From assembly GCA_945877505.1 (NCBI GenBank), contig CAMDWT010000004.1, positions 1 to 64,000 of the forward strand: DNA of 64,000 nt. Reading direction: 5' to 3'. Made by a program: the position numbers and the translations under genes. Each line of letters starts with the position of its first letter. Within the stretch, counting starts at the first letter, position 1. The notes beneath the pieces were generated by a model that was not told where the DNA came from, made no database searches, and saw nothing but the letters and a program-made list of their open reading frames with translations. The DNA is from Crenothrix polyspora. GTDB lineage: Bacteria; Pseudomonadota; Gammaproteobacteria; Methylococcales; Methylomonadaceae. This document shows, in pieces, positions 1 to 10,728 of the stretch.

Positions 1-405
1 TTCTGGTGCAGTTTTAAGTGGGGTTCTAGTTGCTTCAGTGGGTAAGTGTGATGATAACGTCTGAATATGACCACTCCATGATTCTCCTGGTGTAAAGCTA
101 TTCATAATCGTTAAGCCAATCAGCATAGCCACACATAAATTAACACTACAAATGGCTAATAATCGAGCACCATGACGAAAGTTGATGTCGGAGCTAATTA
201 TGGAATCTAAAATTGCCAGAAAAATAAGGGGTGTTGCCAGCATTTTCAATAAGCGAATAACCAGCATGCCTAATTGACCTAAGATGTCATTGGTTAACAA
301 GCCACCTAAGTAAGGTTCTTGCCCGAATAGCACTCCCAGTGTTGTTCCAATAGCCGCGCCAATAACTACTTGAAAATAAAGTGGGAGCTTAGATTTTATT
401 AGCAT
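1..405 (-). CDS. Dicarboxylate/amino acid:cation symporter, N-terminal part (runs off window start)
   Basis: Reverse-strand reading from ATG at 405: MLIKSKLPLYFQVVIGAAIGTTLGVLFGQEPYLGGLLTNDILGQLGMLVIRLLKMLATPLIFLAILDSI..., typical of the DAACS/GltP-DctA family N-terminus. Confidence 0.8.
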   Translation of the reverse strand, partial: MLIKSKLPLYFQVVIGAAIGTTLGVLFGQEPYLGGLLTNDILGQLGMLVIRLLKMLATPLIFLAILDSIISSDINFRHGARLLAICSVNLCVAMLIGLTIMNSFTPGESWSGHIQTLSSHLPTEATRTPLKTAPE

Positions 406-461
406 AAGTAATGGGTTTAAAAATAATAGATTTAGAGTATATGAAAAATTATGGGCAATAA

Positions 462-494
462 AAAAGCCCTTGCCATAAGACAAGGGCTTTATTT
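462..494 (-). terminator. Rho-independent terminator hairpin
   Basis: aaaagcccttg-ccataaga-caagggcttta inverted repeat flanked by A/T runs, downstream of the 555..2459 CDS. Confidence 0.75.
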
Positions 495-554
495 ACCCCT
501 CAGGTATCAAAATGATTCCAAAGGGGGCCGACATTAAAATGTCTATTTTAACGG

Positions 555-2459
555 TTAAACTTTTAAAAGTTCTTTTGTTTTGGCCATGATGCCTGCTGGA
601 TCAATGCCTTGATGTGGGAATTGTTCCCATAGACCACCACAACCTTCTTTATGGGTAGCAATGTGTGCGTATTTTGGTGTCAGGCCACGCTCTAGCAACC
701 AAGAGCCAAAACGACTACCTAATCCCGTCTTTTTATTATAAGACTCAACGATTAAGACCATTGGTGAATTACCAATTTTGGTCATCATATCTTCATCAAT
801 AACATTTAATGTAGGTTTGTTGATTAAGCCAACATCAATACCTTCTTGTTTGAGACGTTCTACGGCGTCTAATGCACGATATAATGATTCACCGAAACTA
901 ACAATATAACCTTGTGTACCTTCGCGGATAACTTCATCTTTGCCAGAGACAAATTTGTAGTCTCCACCAAAGTAATCTTCACCATCAGTATTTAAAATAG
1001 TCGGTACTTTAGAGCGGGTTGAAAAGACAAAACGTAAACCAGGATTAAAGAAGATAGTTTCTAAACACGCTTTCATTTGCAGCGGATCTGCTGGAAAGTA
1101 AAGATTGGTTGCAAAGCCATCACTTAAACCGTTGTCGGCAAACATATTGTTTAGACCGAAATGGCATGTGTTGTCCGCCATGTCATCAATGCCAGAATGT
1201 GAGAAATGACTCAGTACGTTTGAGTTATTTAAACGTGCCATGGTGATTTCTGAAAGCAACATTTCTAGGAAAGCACTAAAAGTACCAAAAATACCTTGTT
1301 TTCCAGCTTCCATACCAAAGCCGGCCGCTGCTGAAAAGTTACCACGCTCCATAATACCGGATGAAATAAAGACTTCAGGGAAGGCGGCGTGAATTTTGAA
1401 TAGGCCACAAGAGCCTTCAAGATCGCTGTCGATAACTCTTACTTTTTCATAGCGCTCAGCTTCACTTAGGCGGCCTAGAATTTCAACAGCCGCATCACCA
1501 AACACGTTGCGGTTGGCGTCCCATTTATCACTTGATCCCAAGAATATAGCATCATTTTTGGGTGCTTTAATTTCTTTAAGGTGATCAGCTGCTGCTTGTT
1601 GACCGCGAGATTCTAAGTATTCAACCGCTACTTTTACAGAAATGACGTCATGGCCGTGGGTTGAGCCTTCTAAGCCAACAATACCAGGACACATAGGACG
1701 ATGATTAATCACAGCAACAGGGCCGTCAGTGTTGATAGCTAGGCAGATACGTTTATATAAATCGTCAAGATCTTCGCCATCGCCTTCCAATACGGTTACG
1801 CCTTGACCCGCTAATGTTTTAGCGGTAGTGCAACCAGTTAGATATTTAGAGGGATGGCCGGCAATAGTTACATCATTGTCATCGATGATCAGTTTAACAT
1901 TGAGGCCTTGAGCAACCGCTAAACGTGCAGCTTCTGCATCATTTCCTTCTTGTTGCGATCCATCAGAGCCTAGGCAAAATACAACTTTACGTGGGTTAGC
2001 AATAGCTACACCATTGACATAAGGCCACATGTGACCTAAACGTCCTGAACTAAATTTTACACCAGGTGTAAAGCCTAGTTCAGGGTGGCCTGGTAAATGG
2101 GAATGGGCTGCGCGGTATTCCATTAAGCGTTCAGCTGGCAAATCGCCATTAAGCGTAGACATCAGGTATTGAGTGGCTACACGGTGTCCAGCTTCATCAA
2201 AAAATATAGGTACAAACCCATTAGCAGAGCCACGAAATAAAGCGTCCATAATCATAACTTCTGGCACTGTATCGTAGGGACCGCCCGTATGTCCGCCAAC
2301 GCCTCTCGCTGCACCCGTAGCAGTAAAGAATACAATTGCGTCGCGACACAGTTGGATATTAGCTTTAAGGCTATCTCTTTGTTGGGTGGTCAGGGTATTA
2401 ATGCTGGGATCTAAAGTTATGCGCTGATAGGCGCCAAGATCAATCGGAAAATTAGACAT
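555..2459 (-). CDS. Transketolase-family protein (divergent, 634 aa)
   Basis: TPP-binding-like GSDGSQQEGNDAEAARLA...LIIDDNDVTIAG; transketolase N- and C-terminal regions; clearly different from the tkt at 42422..44416. Confidence 0.85.
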   Translation of the reverse strand: MSNFPIDLGAYQRITLDPSINTLTTQQRDSLKANIQLCRDAIVFFTATGAARGVGGHTGGPYDTVPEVMIMDALFRGSANGFVPIFFDEAGHRVATQYLMSTLNGDLPAERLMEYRAAHSHLPGHPELGFTPGVKFSSGRLGHMWPYVNGVAIANPRKVVFCLGSDGSQQEGNDAEAARLAVAQGLNVKLIIDDNDVTIAGHPSKYLTGCTTAKTLAGQGVTVLEGDGEDLDDLYKRICLAINTDGPVAVINHRPMCPGIVGLEGSTHGHDVISVKVAVEYLESRGQQAAADHLKEIKAPKNDAIFLGSSDKWDANRNVFGDAAVEILGRLSEAERYEKVRVIDSDLEGSCGLFKIHAAFPEVFISSGIMERGNFSAAAGFGMEAGKQGIFGTFSAFLEMLLSEITMARLNNSNVLSHFSHSGIDDMADNTCHFGLNNMFADNGLSDGFATNLYFPADPLQMKACLETIFFNPGLRFVFSTRSKVPTILNTDGEDYFGGDYKFVSGKDEVIREGTQGYIVSFGESLYRALDAVERLKQEGIDVGLINKPTLNVIDEDMMTKIGNSPMVLIVESYNKKTGLGSRFGSWLLERGLTPKYAHIATHKEGCGGLWEQFPHQGIDPAGIMAKTKELLKV

Positions 2460-2904
2460 AGTTGACTTCTCATAGTTAAGGATTGTTTATTGCTTTGTAT
2501 ATTATACATGTCAATAAATATAACTGAAAAAGAGGTTTATTAATAAGCCTCTATCAGCCATTTTTTGGTTATATTTGTTTATACTTTTTTAGGCACTGCC
2601 TTCTCTGTGATTGGGTAATACTTAAACAGTGTCAGTAGAACATTTAAGAATAGTTTAGGTGATTTTTATTATTTTTTCTAAGCTATCCAAGGTTCAGGGT
2701 ACACCCTGTCGTTTATTGCCTGCAAGATATATTAATGAGCCAGTAACATAAAAAAATAAAGTTAAAGCGGGATTATGATTATGCAGGGTAAAGTAATTTA
2801 TTATCAGGTAGTCAGCGCTTTACTGTGCAAGGAAAAGTGCGACAATACCCACTGTTAGCTAATGTTTGGTAATACCCGTTTATTAAAGGAGTGCTGATAA
2901 ATGG

Positions 2905-4230
2905 GTGTCGGCGTTGCTTAAATTACTTTATAAAAATAGTAGGTTAAAAGTGTCTAAAGTTATCACTGCTTCTTCGGTTACTCGTATTGCTTTGGCAAGT
3001 TTTATTGGAACAGCCATTGAATTCTATGATTTCTATATTTATGGAATGGCGACTGCCCTGGTAATTGGGCCTGTATTTTTCCCTGATGGTAGTCAAGCAA
3101 CGCAAATGCTTAATGCTTTTCTTACTTTTTCGGTCGCTTTTTTAACGCGTCCGTTGGGCGCGATGTTGTTTGGACATTTCGGTGATCGAATTGGACGAAA
3201 AACAACCTTGGTCGTCTCATTAATAGTAATGGGCGTGTCTACAACATTAATTGGCTGTTTGCCTGGATATAGTGATATTGGTGTATGGGCGTCTATATTG
3301 TTATGTTGTTGCCGTTTTGGTCAGGGCATAGGGTTGGGGGGTGAGTGGGGTGGCGCCGCGTTGCTGGCAACTGAAAACGCACCGGCAGGTAAACGTGGCT
3401 TATATGGAATGTTTCCTCAATTAGGGCCGCCCGTTGGCTTTCTTTTGGCAACAGGTAGTTTTTTTCTGCTGGCGCACTTTTTGACCGAGCAAGCCTTTAA
3501 AGATTGGGGTTGGCGGCTTCCGTTTCTTGCAAGCTCAATTTTAGTTATGATTGGTTTGTATGCTCGTCTGGCGCTGTTAGAGACGCCCGTGTTTGTTAAA
3601 GTGTTACAGCAGGATCAACTGGTTGTTTTGCCGATCAAAGAAGTTGTTAAGTTTCATTGGGGGGCATTGATTTTAGGCGCTTTGGCAATGGTAGTCTGTT
3701 ATGCTTTATTTTATATTTCAACGGTTTTTTCTCTGAGCTATGGGACGACTACCTTAAATATACCGCGACAGTATTTTCTTGGGATTTTAAGCGTGGCTGT
3801 TATTTTCATGGCAGCAGCTACCCCATTATCTGCTTGGGCAGCTGATCACTTTGGTCGGCGCCCTGTTTTGCTTGTGGCTTGCAGTGGCGCCTTTTTGTCA
3901 GGATTTGCCTTGGAACCCATGCTTAACTCAGGGTCGCCATTGATAATTACGATTTTTTTGTCGCTGGAGTTGTTTTTAATGGGGGCGATATTTGCGCCGA
4001 TGGGCGCCTTGTTGCCTGAGTTGTTCCCACCTCATCTTCGTTATACAGGCTCTGGAACAGCCTATAATCTAGGGGGAATTCTTGGTGCTTCGTTTGCGCC
4101 TTATCTGGCTCAACGTTTGGTGGCTTATGGTGGGTTGGATTGGGTAGGGGGTTATGTTTCGTTAGCCGCAGCAATTAGCTGGCTTGCTGTGTATTTAATG
4201 AGGGAGACTCGAGACAATCAGTGGATATAA
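2905..4230 (+). CDS. MFS transporter, metabolite:H+ symporter (MHS)-like
   Basis: FIGTAIEFYDFYIYG and GHFGDRIGRKTTLV motifs, multiple TM segments; real start may be GTG near 2950 (MSKVITASS...). Confidence 0.85.
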   Translation: MSALLKLLYKNSRLKVSKVITASSVTRIALASFIGTAIEFYDFYIYGMATALVIGPVFFPDGSQATQMLNAFLTFSVAFLTRPLGAMLFGHFGDRIGRKTTLVVSLIVMGVSTTLIGCLPGYSDIGVWASILLCCCRFGQGIGLGGEWGGAALLATENAPAGKRGLYGMFPQLGPPVGFLLATGSFFLLAHFLTEQAFKDWGWRLPFLASSILVMIGLYARLALLETPVFVKVLQQDQLVVLPIKEVVKFHWGALILGALAMVVCYALFYISTVFSLSYGTTTLNIPRQYFLGILSVAVIFMAAATPLSAWAADHFGRRPVLLVACSGAFLSGFALEPMLNSGSPLIITIFLSLELFLMGAIFAPMGALLPELFPPHLRYTGSGTAYNLGGILGASFAPYLAQRLVAYGGLDWVGGYVSLAAAISWLAVYLMRETRDNQWI

Positions 4231-4348
4231 AGTCAGTTTTTTAGAGGACTTTATAATTGAAGGGTTGTGGGACTAAAAGATACGTTCGATTACCAGAATA
4301 TATTGTTGAAATATATAAGCGTTAATTGGGGGGTGTGTAGCAAAGCCA

Positions 4349-4380
4349 GATAACTACGGCTAAAATTTAGTGTAGTTATC
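4349..4380. other. Intergenic stem-loop between MFS gene and rpmG
   Basis: GATAACTAC (4349-4357) / GTAGTTATC (4372-4380), perfect 9 bp, with inner CTAA/TTAG. Confidence 0.55.
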
Positions 4381-4417
4381 CTGAGCACCTTGCAAGAAGT
4401 TTATCAAAGTCTGGTGA

Positions 4418-4573
4418 CTATTTGATTTTAGCTTCTTTATAAATAACGTGTTTGCGAACAACAGGGTCAAATTTTTTGACCTCCATTTTTTCAGGCATAG
4501 TACGTTTGTTTTTTGTAGTAGTGTAAAAGTGACCTGTTCCTTCGGTAGAGATCAGTTTGATTTTATCGCGCAT
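4418..4573 (-). CDS. rpmG: 50S ribosomal protein L33 (51 aa)
   Basis: Reverse translation [51 protein letters not shown]; too short for the ORF track. Confidence 0.95.
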   Translation of the reverse strand: MRDKIKLISTEGTGHFYTTTKNKRTMPEKMEVKKFDPVVRKHVIYKEAKIK

Positions 4574-4584
4574 TTTTTATCTCC

Positions 4585-4821
4585 TTAAACTTTTGTGCCA
4601 TTTTTACGTAAATCGGCTAAAACTGCATCGATGCCGTTTTTATCGATAATACGCATTGCTTTTGTTGATATTCTAAGACGAACCCAACGATTTTCGCTTT
4701 CTACCCAAAATCTGTGATGTTGCAGATTGGGAAGGAAACGTCTTTTCGTTCTGTTGTTTGCGTGTGAAACGTTGTTACCTGTAACGGGTTGTTTGCCTGT
4801 TACTTGACATACTCTAGACAT
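4585..4821 (-). CDS. rpmB: 50S ribosomal protein L28
   Basis: [42 protein letters not shown]. Confidence 0.97.
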   Translation of the reverse strand: MSRVCQVTGKQPVTGNNVSHANNRTKRRFLPNLQHHRFWVESENRWVRLRISTKAMRIIDKNGIDAVLADLRKNGTKV

Positions 4822-4950
4822 AATTAACCTCTTGGTGCGCCTAAATTTAAAAGTTAGCCCGTCTTTATACCAAAAAATCTTTTCAAGGTAAATAACAATC
4901 TATAAAATAAGACCAATACACTTCTTCTTAAGTTATTAAACAGGACAAAA

Positions 4951-5898
4951 ATGCCAATTAAACTCGGTATGGTCATGGACTCCATTGATCACATCAACAT
5001 TAAAAAAGACACCAGTTTTGCTATATTACTCGAGGCTCAGGCTAGGGGGTGGGAGTTGCATTACATGGAGCTTAATGATTTGTTTTTAAGGAATGGCAGG
5101 GCCTTTGCCAGAACTAGAACAATAACCGTGCAACGTGATACCCAGAAATGGTATCAGTTTGATACTGAGCAAGACATTCCATTAGATGAGTTGAATGTCA
5201 TTATGATGCGCAAGGATCCTCCTTTTGATCAGGAGTATATTTATGCGACTTATTTGCTAGAACAAGCTGAAAGTAGGGGTGTTTATGTCGTTAATAAACC
5301 GCAATCGTTGCGGGATGCTAATGAAAAGCTTTTTACTGCGTGGTTTCCGCAATGTTGCGCAGAAACATTAGTGACTAGAGAGCCCTCTAGAATTAGAAGT
5401 TTTTTGCACGAGCAGGGAGAAATTATTTTAAAGCCCCTTGATGGTATGGGGGGGACGTCAATTTTTCATTTGCGTAAAGATGATCCCAATCTTAGTGTTA
5501 TTCTTGAAACGATGACGCAGTACAATAGTCGTTATGTTATGGCTCAAAAGTACTTGCCGGAAATTAAAGAGGGGGATAAGCGTATTTTATTGATTAATGG
5601 AGAAGCTGTCCCCTATGCGCTGGCTCGTATTCCTTCACAGGGCGAAACACGTGGCAATCTGGCAGCTGGAGGGCGTGCGGAAGGTCGTGAATTAACGGAA
5701 CAAGATCGGTGGATCGCCAATCAGGTGGGGCCAACGTTACGAGAAAAGGGTTTGATATTTGTAGGGATAGATGTCATTGGTGATAAATTGACCGAAATTA
5801 ATGTGACCAGTCCAACTTGTGTTCAGGAGTTAGATCAGCAATTTGGTCTTAATATAGCGGGATTGTTGATGGATCATATAGAAAAAAATCTTCAATAA
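4951..5898 (+). CDS. gshB: Glutathione synthetase
   Basis: MRKDPPFDQEYIYATYLLE, ATP-grasp KPLDGMGGTSIF, NVTSPTCVQEL. Confidence 0.96.
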   Translation: MPIKLGMVMDSIDHINIKKDTSFAILLEAQARGWELHYMELNDLFLRNGRAFARTRTITVQRDTQKWYQFDTEQDIPLDELNVIMMRKDPPFDQEYIYATYLLEQAESRGVYVVNKPQSLRDANEKLFTAWFPQCCAETLVTREPSRIRSFLHEQGEIILKPLDGMGGTSIFHLRKDDPNLSVILETMTQYNSRYVMAQKYLPEIKEGDKRILLINGEAVPYALARIPSQGETRGNLAAGGRAEGRELTEQDRWIANQVGPTLREKGLIFVGIDVIGDKLTEINVTSPTCVQELDQQFGLNIAGLLMDHIEKNLQ

Positions 5899-5899
5899 T

Positions 5900-6778
5900 A
5901 TGGAAAATAAGGCGATTGTCGCTCCTCCTTCGGACTTACCCAATAGTAATAATTTATTGTTGATAGCTATATTGGTAGCGGTTGTTGCTCACATTATTTT
6001 TATAATGGGGGTTAATTTTTCCGGCATTCAACCTGTAACAACTAACAAAGCAATAGAAATTACGCTGGTTAATCCGAGTGTAAAAGAGGAGCCGGAAAAA
6101 GCGGATTTTTTAGCGCCGGACAATCAGTTGGGCGCTGGTGAGGAAGCTAAAAAATCAGAACCACCGCCGCAAAAACTTCCGAGTAAGGAAAGTCGTCAAG
6201 AAAAACAAATTAACAAGATGGCGCCTGAAGTGAGTAAACCTAAAGCGTTAAAAAAGGTAATTACTCATCAAGATGTTAAAAAGTCTGATATGAGCGCTAG
6301 TAAAGATGACGTCGTTAGTGAGGTTAAAGAAAGACCACAATTGACGCCGGAATTGTTACAGCAACAATTAGCGCAATTAGGAACAGAAATAAGACAAAGC
6401 CAGCCTAGTGCCGATCAAACCAAAATAAAATTTGTTGATTCGGTGAGTGCCCATAAATATGTGGCCGCACAATATATGAAAGATTGGGAAAGCAAGGTTG
6501 AGCGAACAGGAAATCTTAATTATCCTGAAGCAGCGGCTAAGAAAAATTTTTCTGGCACCTTAACTATGGACGTTGGTATTAAGGCAGATGGAACTATTTA
6601 TAGTATTCGTATCAATAAATCCTCAGGAAGTCTTGAACTTGATGACGCGGCTATAAAAATTGTGCGTATGAGTGCGCCTTTCCCACCTTTACCTTTAGAA
6701 TTAATGAAAGAACTTGATGTTTTGGTGATTACTCGTGTTTGGAAATTCTCCGATGAATCAGGTCTGGTCACACGATAA
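5900..6778 (+). CDS. Energy transducer TonB-family protein
   Basis: Single N-terminal TM, P/K/E-rich linker, C-terminal TonB domain (NYPEAAAKKNFSGTLTMDVGI...). Confidence 0.88.
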   Translation: MENKAIVAPPSDLPNSNNLLLIAILVAVVAHIIFIMGVNFSGIQPVTTNKAIEITLVNPSVKEEPEKADFLAPDNQLGAGEEAKKSEPPPQKLPSKESRQEKQINKMAPEVSKPKALKKVITHQDVKKSDMSASKDDVVSEVKERPQLTPELLQQQLAQLGTEIRQSQPSADQTKIKFVDSVSAHKYVAAQYMKDWESKVERTGNLNYPEAAAKKNFSGTLTMDVGIKADGTIYSIRINKSSGSLELDDAAIKIVRMSAPFPPLPLELMKELDVLVITRVWKFSDESGLVTR

Positions 6779-6820
6779 TATAGTTGCGTAACTGGCCATA
6801 ACCTTTGATACTAGGACCCT

Positions 6821-7384
6821 ATGAATATAGCTACTTACCTCAACAATCAGTTTGTCATTGCAATGCCTGGCTTGTCTGACCCTAACTTTTTTCACTCCGT
6901 TACCTACATGTGCCAGCACAATGAAGCAGGCGCTTTAGGTTTAGTGGTCAATAGGTTAACGGATATGAAGTTAGGTGAAATTTTTAGGCAAATGAACATA
7001 GCGGTTACCGCACACGACGCATCCGAAGTTTTTGTTTATGCGGGCGGGCCAGTACAACAAGAGCGTGGATTTGTTCTCCATACTCCTTGTGGATCATGGG
7101 ATAACACGCTGGCTATTTCTGAAGCCGTGTCTTTAACGACGTCGCGTGATGTTATTGAAGCAATTGCTGATGGCAAAGGACCTGAGCAGTATTTAGTGGC
7201 TTTAGGTTATGCAGGTTGGGGTGAGGGGCAATTGGAACAGGAAATGTTAGCGAATGCTTGGTTAAACACCCCTTATAATAAAAGCGTTTTGTTTGATACG
7301 CCTATTGATCTGCGGTGGCAAAAAGCAGGCGAGCAAATTGGCATTGATATTAATCAGTTAACAATTCAAGCGGGACATGGCTAA
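6821..7384 (+). CDS. YqgE/AlgH family protein
   Basis: FVIAMPGLSDPNFFHSVTYMCQHNEAGALGLVVNR signature. Confidence 0.95.
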   Translation: MNIATYLNNQFVIAMPGLSDPNFFHSVTYMCQHNEAGALGLVVNRLTDMKLGEIFRQMNIAVTAHDASEVFVYAGGPVQQERGFVLHTPCGSWDNTLAISEAVSLTTSRDVIEAIADGKGPEQYLVALGYAGWGEGQLEQEMLANAWLNTPYNKSVLFDTPIDLRWQKAGEQIGIDINQLTIQAGHG

Positions 7385-7500
7385 GATTCATTTAAGCGTT
7401 AAGTAAGTGTTTAGTCTATAAAGAGGGTGTGCTTTTAAAGTGCTCCCAATAAATTGTTTGTTATCTTTCTTTGAATTTTTCATTAAATATCATCCTAGTT

Positions 7501-7956
7501 ATGCAAGATCCATTATTGACAAAAACCAGTGCAGATACCTATTTGGGTTTCGATTTCGGTTATAAAAAAATAGGCGTTGCAGTAGGACAAACTGTTACAG
7601 CTTCAGCGAGTCCGTTACAAACTATTCGATCTATTAATCAAAGTCCAGATTGGCAAATCATTACCAAACTCATAGCCGAATGGCGTCCGATCGGCTTAGT
7701 CGTTGGTATTTCTAGGCAGGCAGATGGTTCTGATAACCCCGTTACGCCGCGCATTATAAAATTCTGTAACCAATTGGAAGGCCGTTATCAACTGCCTGTT
7801 CATAAGCAAGATGAGGCTCTATCAACATTTGAGGCTAAACAAATGTTATTTGATGAAGTTAGTGTTAATGCGGCTAAGCTTTGGGAGGTTCAGGATCAGT
7901 TGGCCGCCCAACTTATCTTGCAGTCTTGGCTAAATGATTTTAAAAATAAGGATTAG
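7501..7956 (+). CDS. ruvX: Holliday junction resolvase RuvX/YqgF (ORF opens at 7471; start likely 7501)
   Basis: YLGFDFGYKKIGVAVGQ; DEALSTFEAKQ. Confidence 0.92.
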   Translation: MQDPLLTKTSADTYLGFDFGYKKIGVAVGQTVTASASPLQTIRSINQSPDWQIITKLIAEWRPIGLVVGISRQADGSDNPVTPRIIKFCNQLEGRYQLPVHKQDEALSTFEAKQMLFDEVSVNAAKLWEVQDQLAAQLILQSWLNDFKNKD

Positions 7957-7959
7957 TAA

Positions 7960-8466
7960 GTGCTAGAAATACACGATTTACTCAATAAACTAGAAGTCCA
8001 GTTAAAGCGTACGATCAGCGAAAGGCAATTAATTGACCCTGTTATGATCGGAATTCGCACAGGGGGCGTTTGGGTTGCTGAGCAAATGTACCAGCGGCTG
8101 AAACTAACTGAGCCATTGGGCTTACTCGATATATCTTTTTATCGTGACGATTTTTCGCAAATTGGTGTTAATCCCAATGTTAAACCTAGTCAGTTACCGC
8201 CTCATATTGAGGGTCGTGACATTATCTTGATAGACGATGTTTTTTATACAGGAAGAACCATTAGAGCGGCGCTTAACGAGATTTTTGATTACGGCCGGCC
8301 TAATCAAATTATTCTGGCGGTGTTAATAGAGCGTGACGGTAGGCAGATACCTTTATCCCCTGATTGTGTTGGGACGAGTATAAAATTGAAGAAGGGGCAG
8401 CGGATTAAATTAATTGGCCCTGAACCATTGGCTATTGAGTTACAAACCTTAGATTCGGCAGCATAA
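7960..8466 (+). CDS. pyrR: Bifunctional pyr operon regulator / uracil phosphoribosyltransferase
   Basis: [16 protein letters not shown] motif [19 protein letters not shown]. Confidence 0.95.
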   Translation: MLEIHDLLNKLEVQLKRTISERQLIDPVMIGIRTGGVWVAEQMYQRLKLTEPLGLLDISFYRDDFSQIGVNPNVKPSQLPPHIEGRDIILIDDVFYTGRTIRAALNEIFDYGRPNQIILAVLIERDGRQIPLSPDCVGTSIKLKKGQRIKLIGPEPLAIELQTLDSAA

Positions 8467-8467
8467 C

Positions 8468-9430
8468 ATGAGTGAAAATATTCAGTTAAATTCGGAAGGC
8501 AAACTTAAGCATTTCTTGACCATTGACGGTCTGCCAAAAAGCTTGTTGACAGAAATTCTGGATGTGGCAGAGTCCTTTATTGGTATCGGAGATCATCAAA
8601 TTAAAAAAGTACCTCTTTTACGAGGTAAGACTATTGTTAATCTATTTTTTGAAAATAGCACGCGGACGAGAACGACTTTTGAGCTTGCGGCTAATCGCTT
8701 ATCTGCGGATGTTTTAAGCATGAGTATTTCGACGTCTTCGACGTCTAAAGGCGAAAGCTTGCTTGATACTATTCGAAATTTGGAAGCAATGTTTGTTGAT
8801 ATGTTCATTGTTCGGCATTCAATCAGTGGCGCAGCCCATTTTATTGCGCAACAAACCGCTCCTCATATTAGCGTTATCAATGCAGGAGATGGACAGCATG
8901 CGCATCCCACTCAAGCCATGCTGGATATGTTTACTATTAGGCAAATTAAAAAGGACTTCTCGCCTTTAAGGGTGGCTATTATTGGTGATATTTTACATTC
9001 AAGGGTTGCTAGATCGCAGATCCAAGCCCTAAATACCTTGGGTGTAGCAGAGGTTAGAGTGATTGCCCCAAAAACTTTATTGCCAGCTCATGTTGAAAGT
9101 TTGGGAGTTAATGTTTTTCATAATTTGACGGCAGGACTTAAAGATATTGATGTCGTTATCATGTTGCGTTTACAGAAAGAGCGCATGACTTCGGCATTAT
9201 TGCCTAGTGAGAGTGAGTATTTTAAATGTTTTGGCTTAACTGAAGAAAAACTAAAAATAGCTAAACCTGATGCTATTGTTATGCACCCAGGCCCTATCAA
9301 TCGTGGCGTGGAGATTGATTCAAAAGTAGCGGATGGCCCACAATCAGTGATACTTAAGCAAGTAAGTAATGGCATCGCTATTCGTATGGCGATTATGGCG
9401 ATGGCGATGCAAAAACAGGGAGTTATGTGA
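8468..9430 (+). CDS. pyrB: Aspartate carbamoyltransferase catalytic subunit
   Basis: [42 protein letters not shown]. Confidence 0.97.
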   Translation: MSENIQLNSEGKLKHFLTIDGLPKSLLTEILDVAESFIGIGDHQIKKVPLLRGKTIVNLFFENSTRTRTTFELAANRLSADVLSMSISTSSTSKGESLLDTIRNLEAMFVDMFIVRHSISGAAHFIAQQTAPHISVINAGDGQHAHPTQAMLDMFTIRQIKKDFSPLRVAIIGDILHSRVARSQIQALNTLGVAEVRVIAPKTLLPAHVESLGVNVFHNLTAGLKDIDVVIMLRLQKERMTSALLPSESEYFKCFGLTEEKLKIAKPDAIVMHPGPINRGVEIDSKVADGPQSVILKQVSNGIAIRMAIMAMAMQKQGVM

Positions 9431-10722
9431 TGAGTCAAATACATATCAAACAGGGTCAGATTATTGATCCAGTCAATAAAATAAATCGTGTTGGTTCTGT
9501 CTATATAGCGGATGGAAAAATAATTTCAGTTAATGAGGAGCCGCCCGGATTTAAGGCGGATCAAATTATTAATGCCCAAAATAAAATAGTCTGTCCCGGT
9601 TTTATTGATTTAAGTACGCGTTTACGTGAGCCTGGACAAAGCCGTAAAGCGACGTTTAAAAGTGAAACGGTGGCGGCTGCAAGTGCGGGCGTTACGACCT
9701 TATGTCTACAGCCAGATACGAGTCCAGTAGTTGATACCCCCGCTGTCGCCGAACTCATTAAAGAGTTGGCGAAGAAAGCCAATTTTCCACAAATCTATCC
9801 AATTGCCGCACTTACTCGTAAGTTAGAGGGGACTGAGCTAACCTCCATGTTAACGCTTAAGCAGGCAGGATGTATTGCCGTTGGTAATGCAAATCAGCCG
9901 GTGGGAAACTTATTGATCTTAAGACGGGCGCTGGAATATGCCGCTAGTCATGATTTATTGGTCATGTTTCGCCCCAATGATTATTGGTTGAGTAATAATG
10001 GTTGCGCGCATGAAGGCGCGTTTGCCACGCGCTATGGCTTGCCTAGCATTCCAGAAGCGGCAGAAACAATTGCTTTGGCTCAATGTTTAGAATTGGTCGA
10101 ACTCACCGGCTGTCGAGTACATTTTGGCCAATTAAGTTGTAAGAGTTCAGTGATTAAAATTCATCAAGCTAAAAAATATGGTTTGCAGGTAAGTGCTGAT
10201 GTGGCCATTCATCAATTGCATTTAACTGAAAATGACATTATTCCTTTCGATAGTAATTACCATGTTTTACCGCCTTTACGGACTGATTCGGATCGCCAGT
10301 ATCTGAGGCAAGCTTTGGCTAGTGGGACGATTAACAGTATTTGCTCCGATCATCAGCCGCATGATTTAGATGCCAAATTGGGCGCATTTCCTGAGACAGA
10401 GCCAGGTGTAGCGTCTTTAGAAACGTTGTTGCCATTAATGCTCAAATTAGTCACTGAAGGTGTTATAAGTTTGGAGCAGGGCATTGCGTCCTTGAGTGGA
10501 AATCCAGCGCGTGTTTTGGGAATTAATAGCGGTGCATTAACAGTAGGCTTTGCCGCAGATGTGTGTGTGTTTGATGCTCTGCTAGCGTGGCAAGTTAATT
10601 CAGACAACTGGAAAAGTCAGGGCATAAATACACCCTTTTGGGGGCAGACTTTTAAAGGTCGAGTTACCCATACAATTCAAGCGGGTAACCTTATTCATTG
10701 TCTAGAAAGCCCCGAGGTTTAG
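9427..10722 (+). CDS. pyrC': Dihydroorotase-like protein, probably non-catalytic PyrC' (PyrX)
   Basis: Amidohydrolase-family sequence overlapping pyrB by 4 nt; HxH metal motif replaced ([15 protein letters not shown]). Confidence 0.9.
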   Translation: MMSQIHIKQGQIIDPVNKINRVGSVYIADGKIISVNEEPPGFKADQIINAQNKIVCPGFIDLSTRLREPGQSRKATFKSETVAAASAGVTTLCLQPDTSPVVDTPAVAELIKELAKKANFPQIYPIAALTRKLEGTELTSMLTLKQAGCIAVGNANQPVGNLLILRRALEYAASHDLLVMFRPNDYWLSNNGCAHEGAFATRYGLPSIPEAAETIALAQCLELVELTGCRVHFGQLSCKSSVIKIHQAKKYGLQVSADVAIHQLHLTENDIIPFDSNYHVLPPLRTDSDRQYLRQALASGTINSICSDHQPHDLDAKLGAFPETEPGVASLETLLPLMLKLVTEGVISLEQGIASLSGNPARVLGINSGALTVGFAADVCVFDALLAWQVNSDNWKSQGINTPFWGQTFKGRVTHTIQAGNLIHCLESPEV

Positions 10723-10728
10723 TAATAA

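Noticed and set aside
2460-2904. 445-bp gap between the transketolase-like gene and the MFS gene as a possible IS remnant
   Set aside because: No convincing terminal inverted repeats or transposase fragment could be read by eye; only weak hairpins.
9118-9444. Minus-strand 108-aa ORF antisense to pyrB
   Set aside because: Lies opposite a strongly conserved gene; typical shadow ORF.
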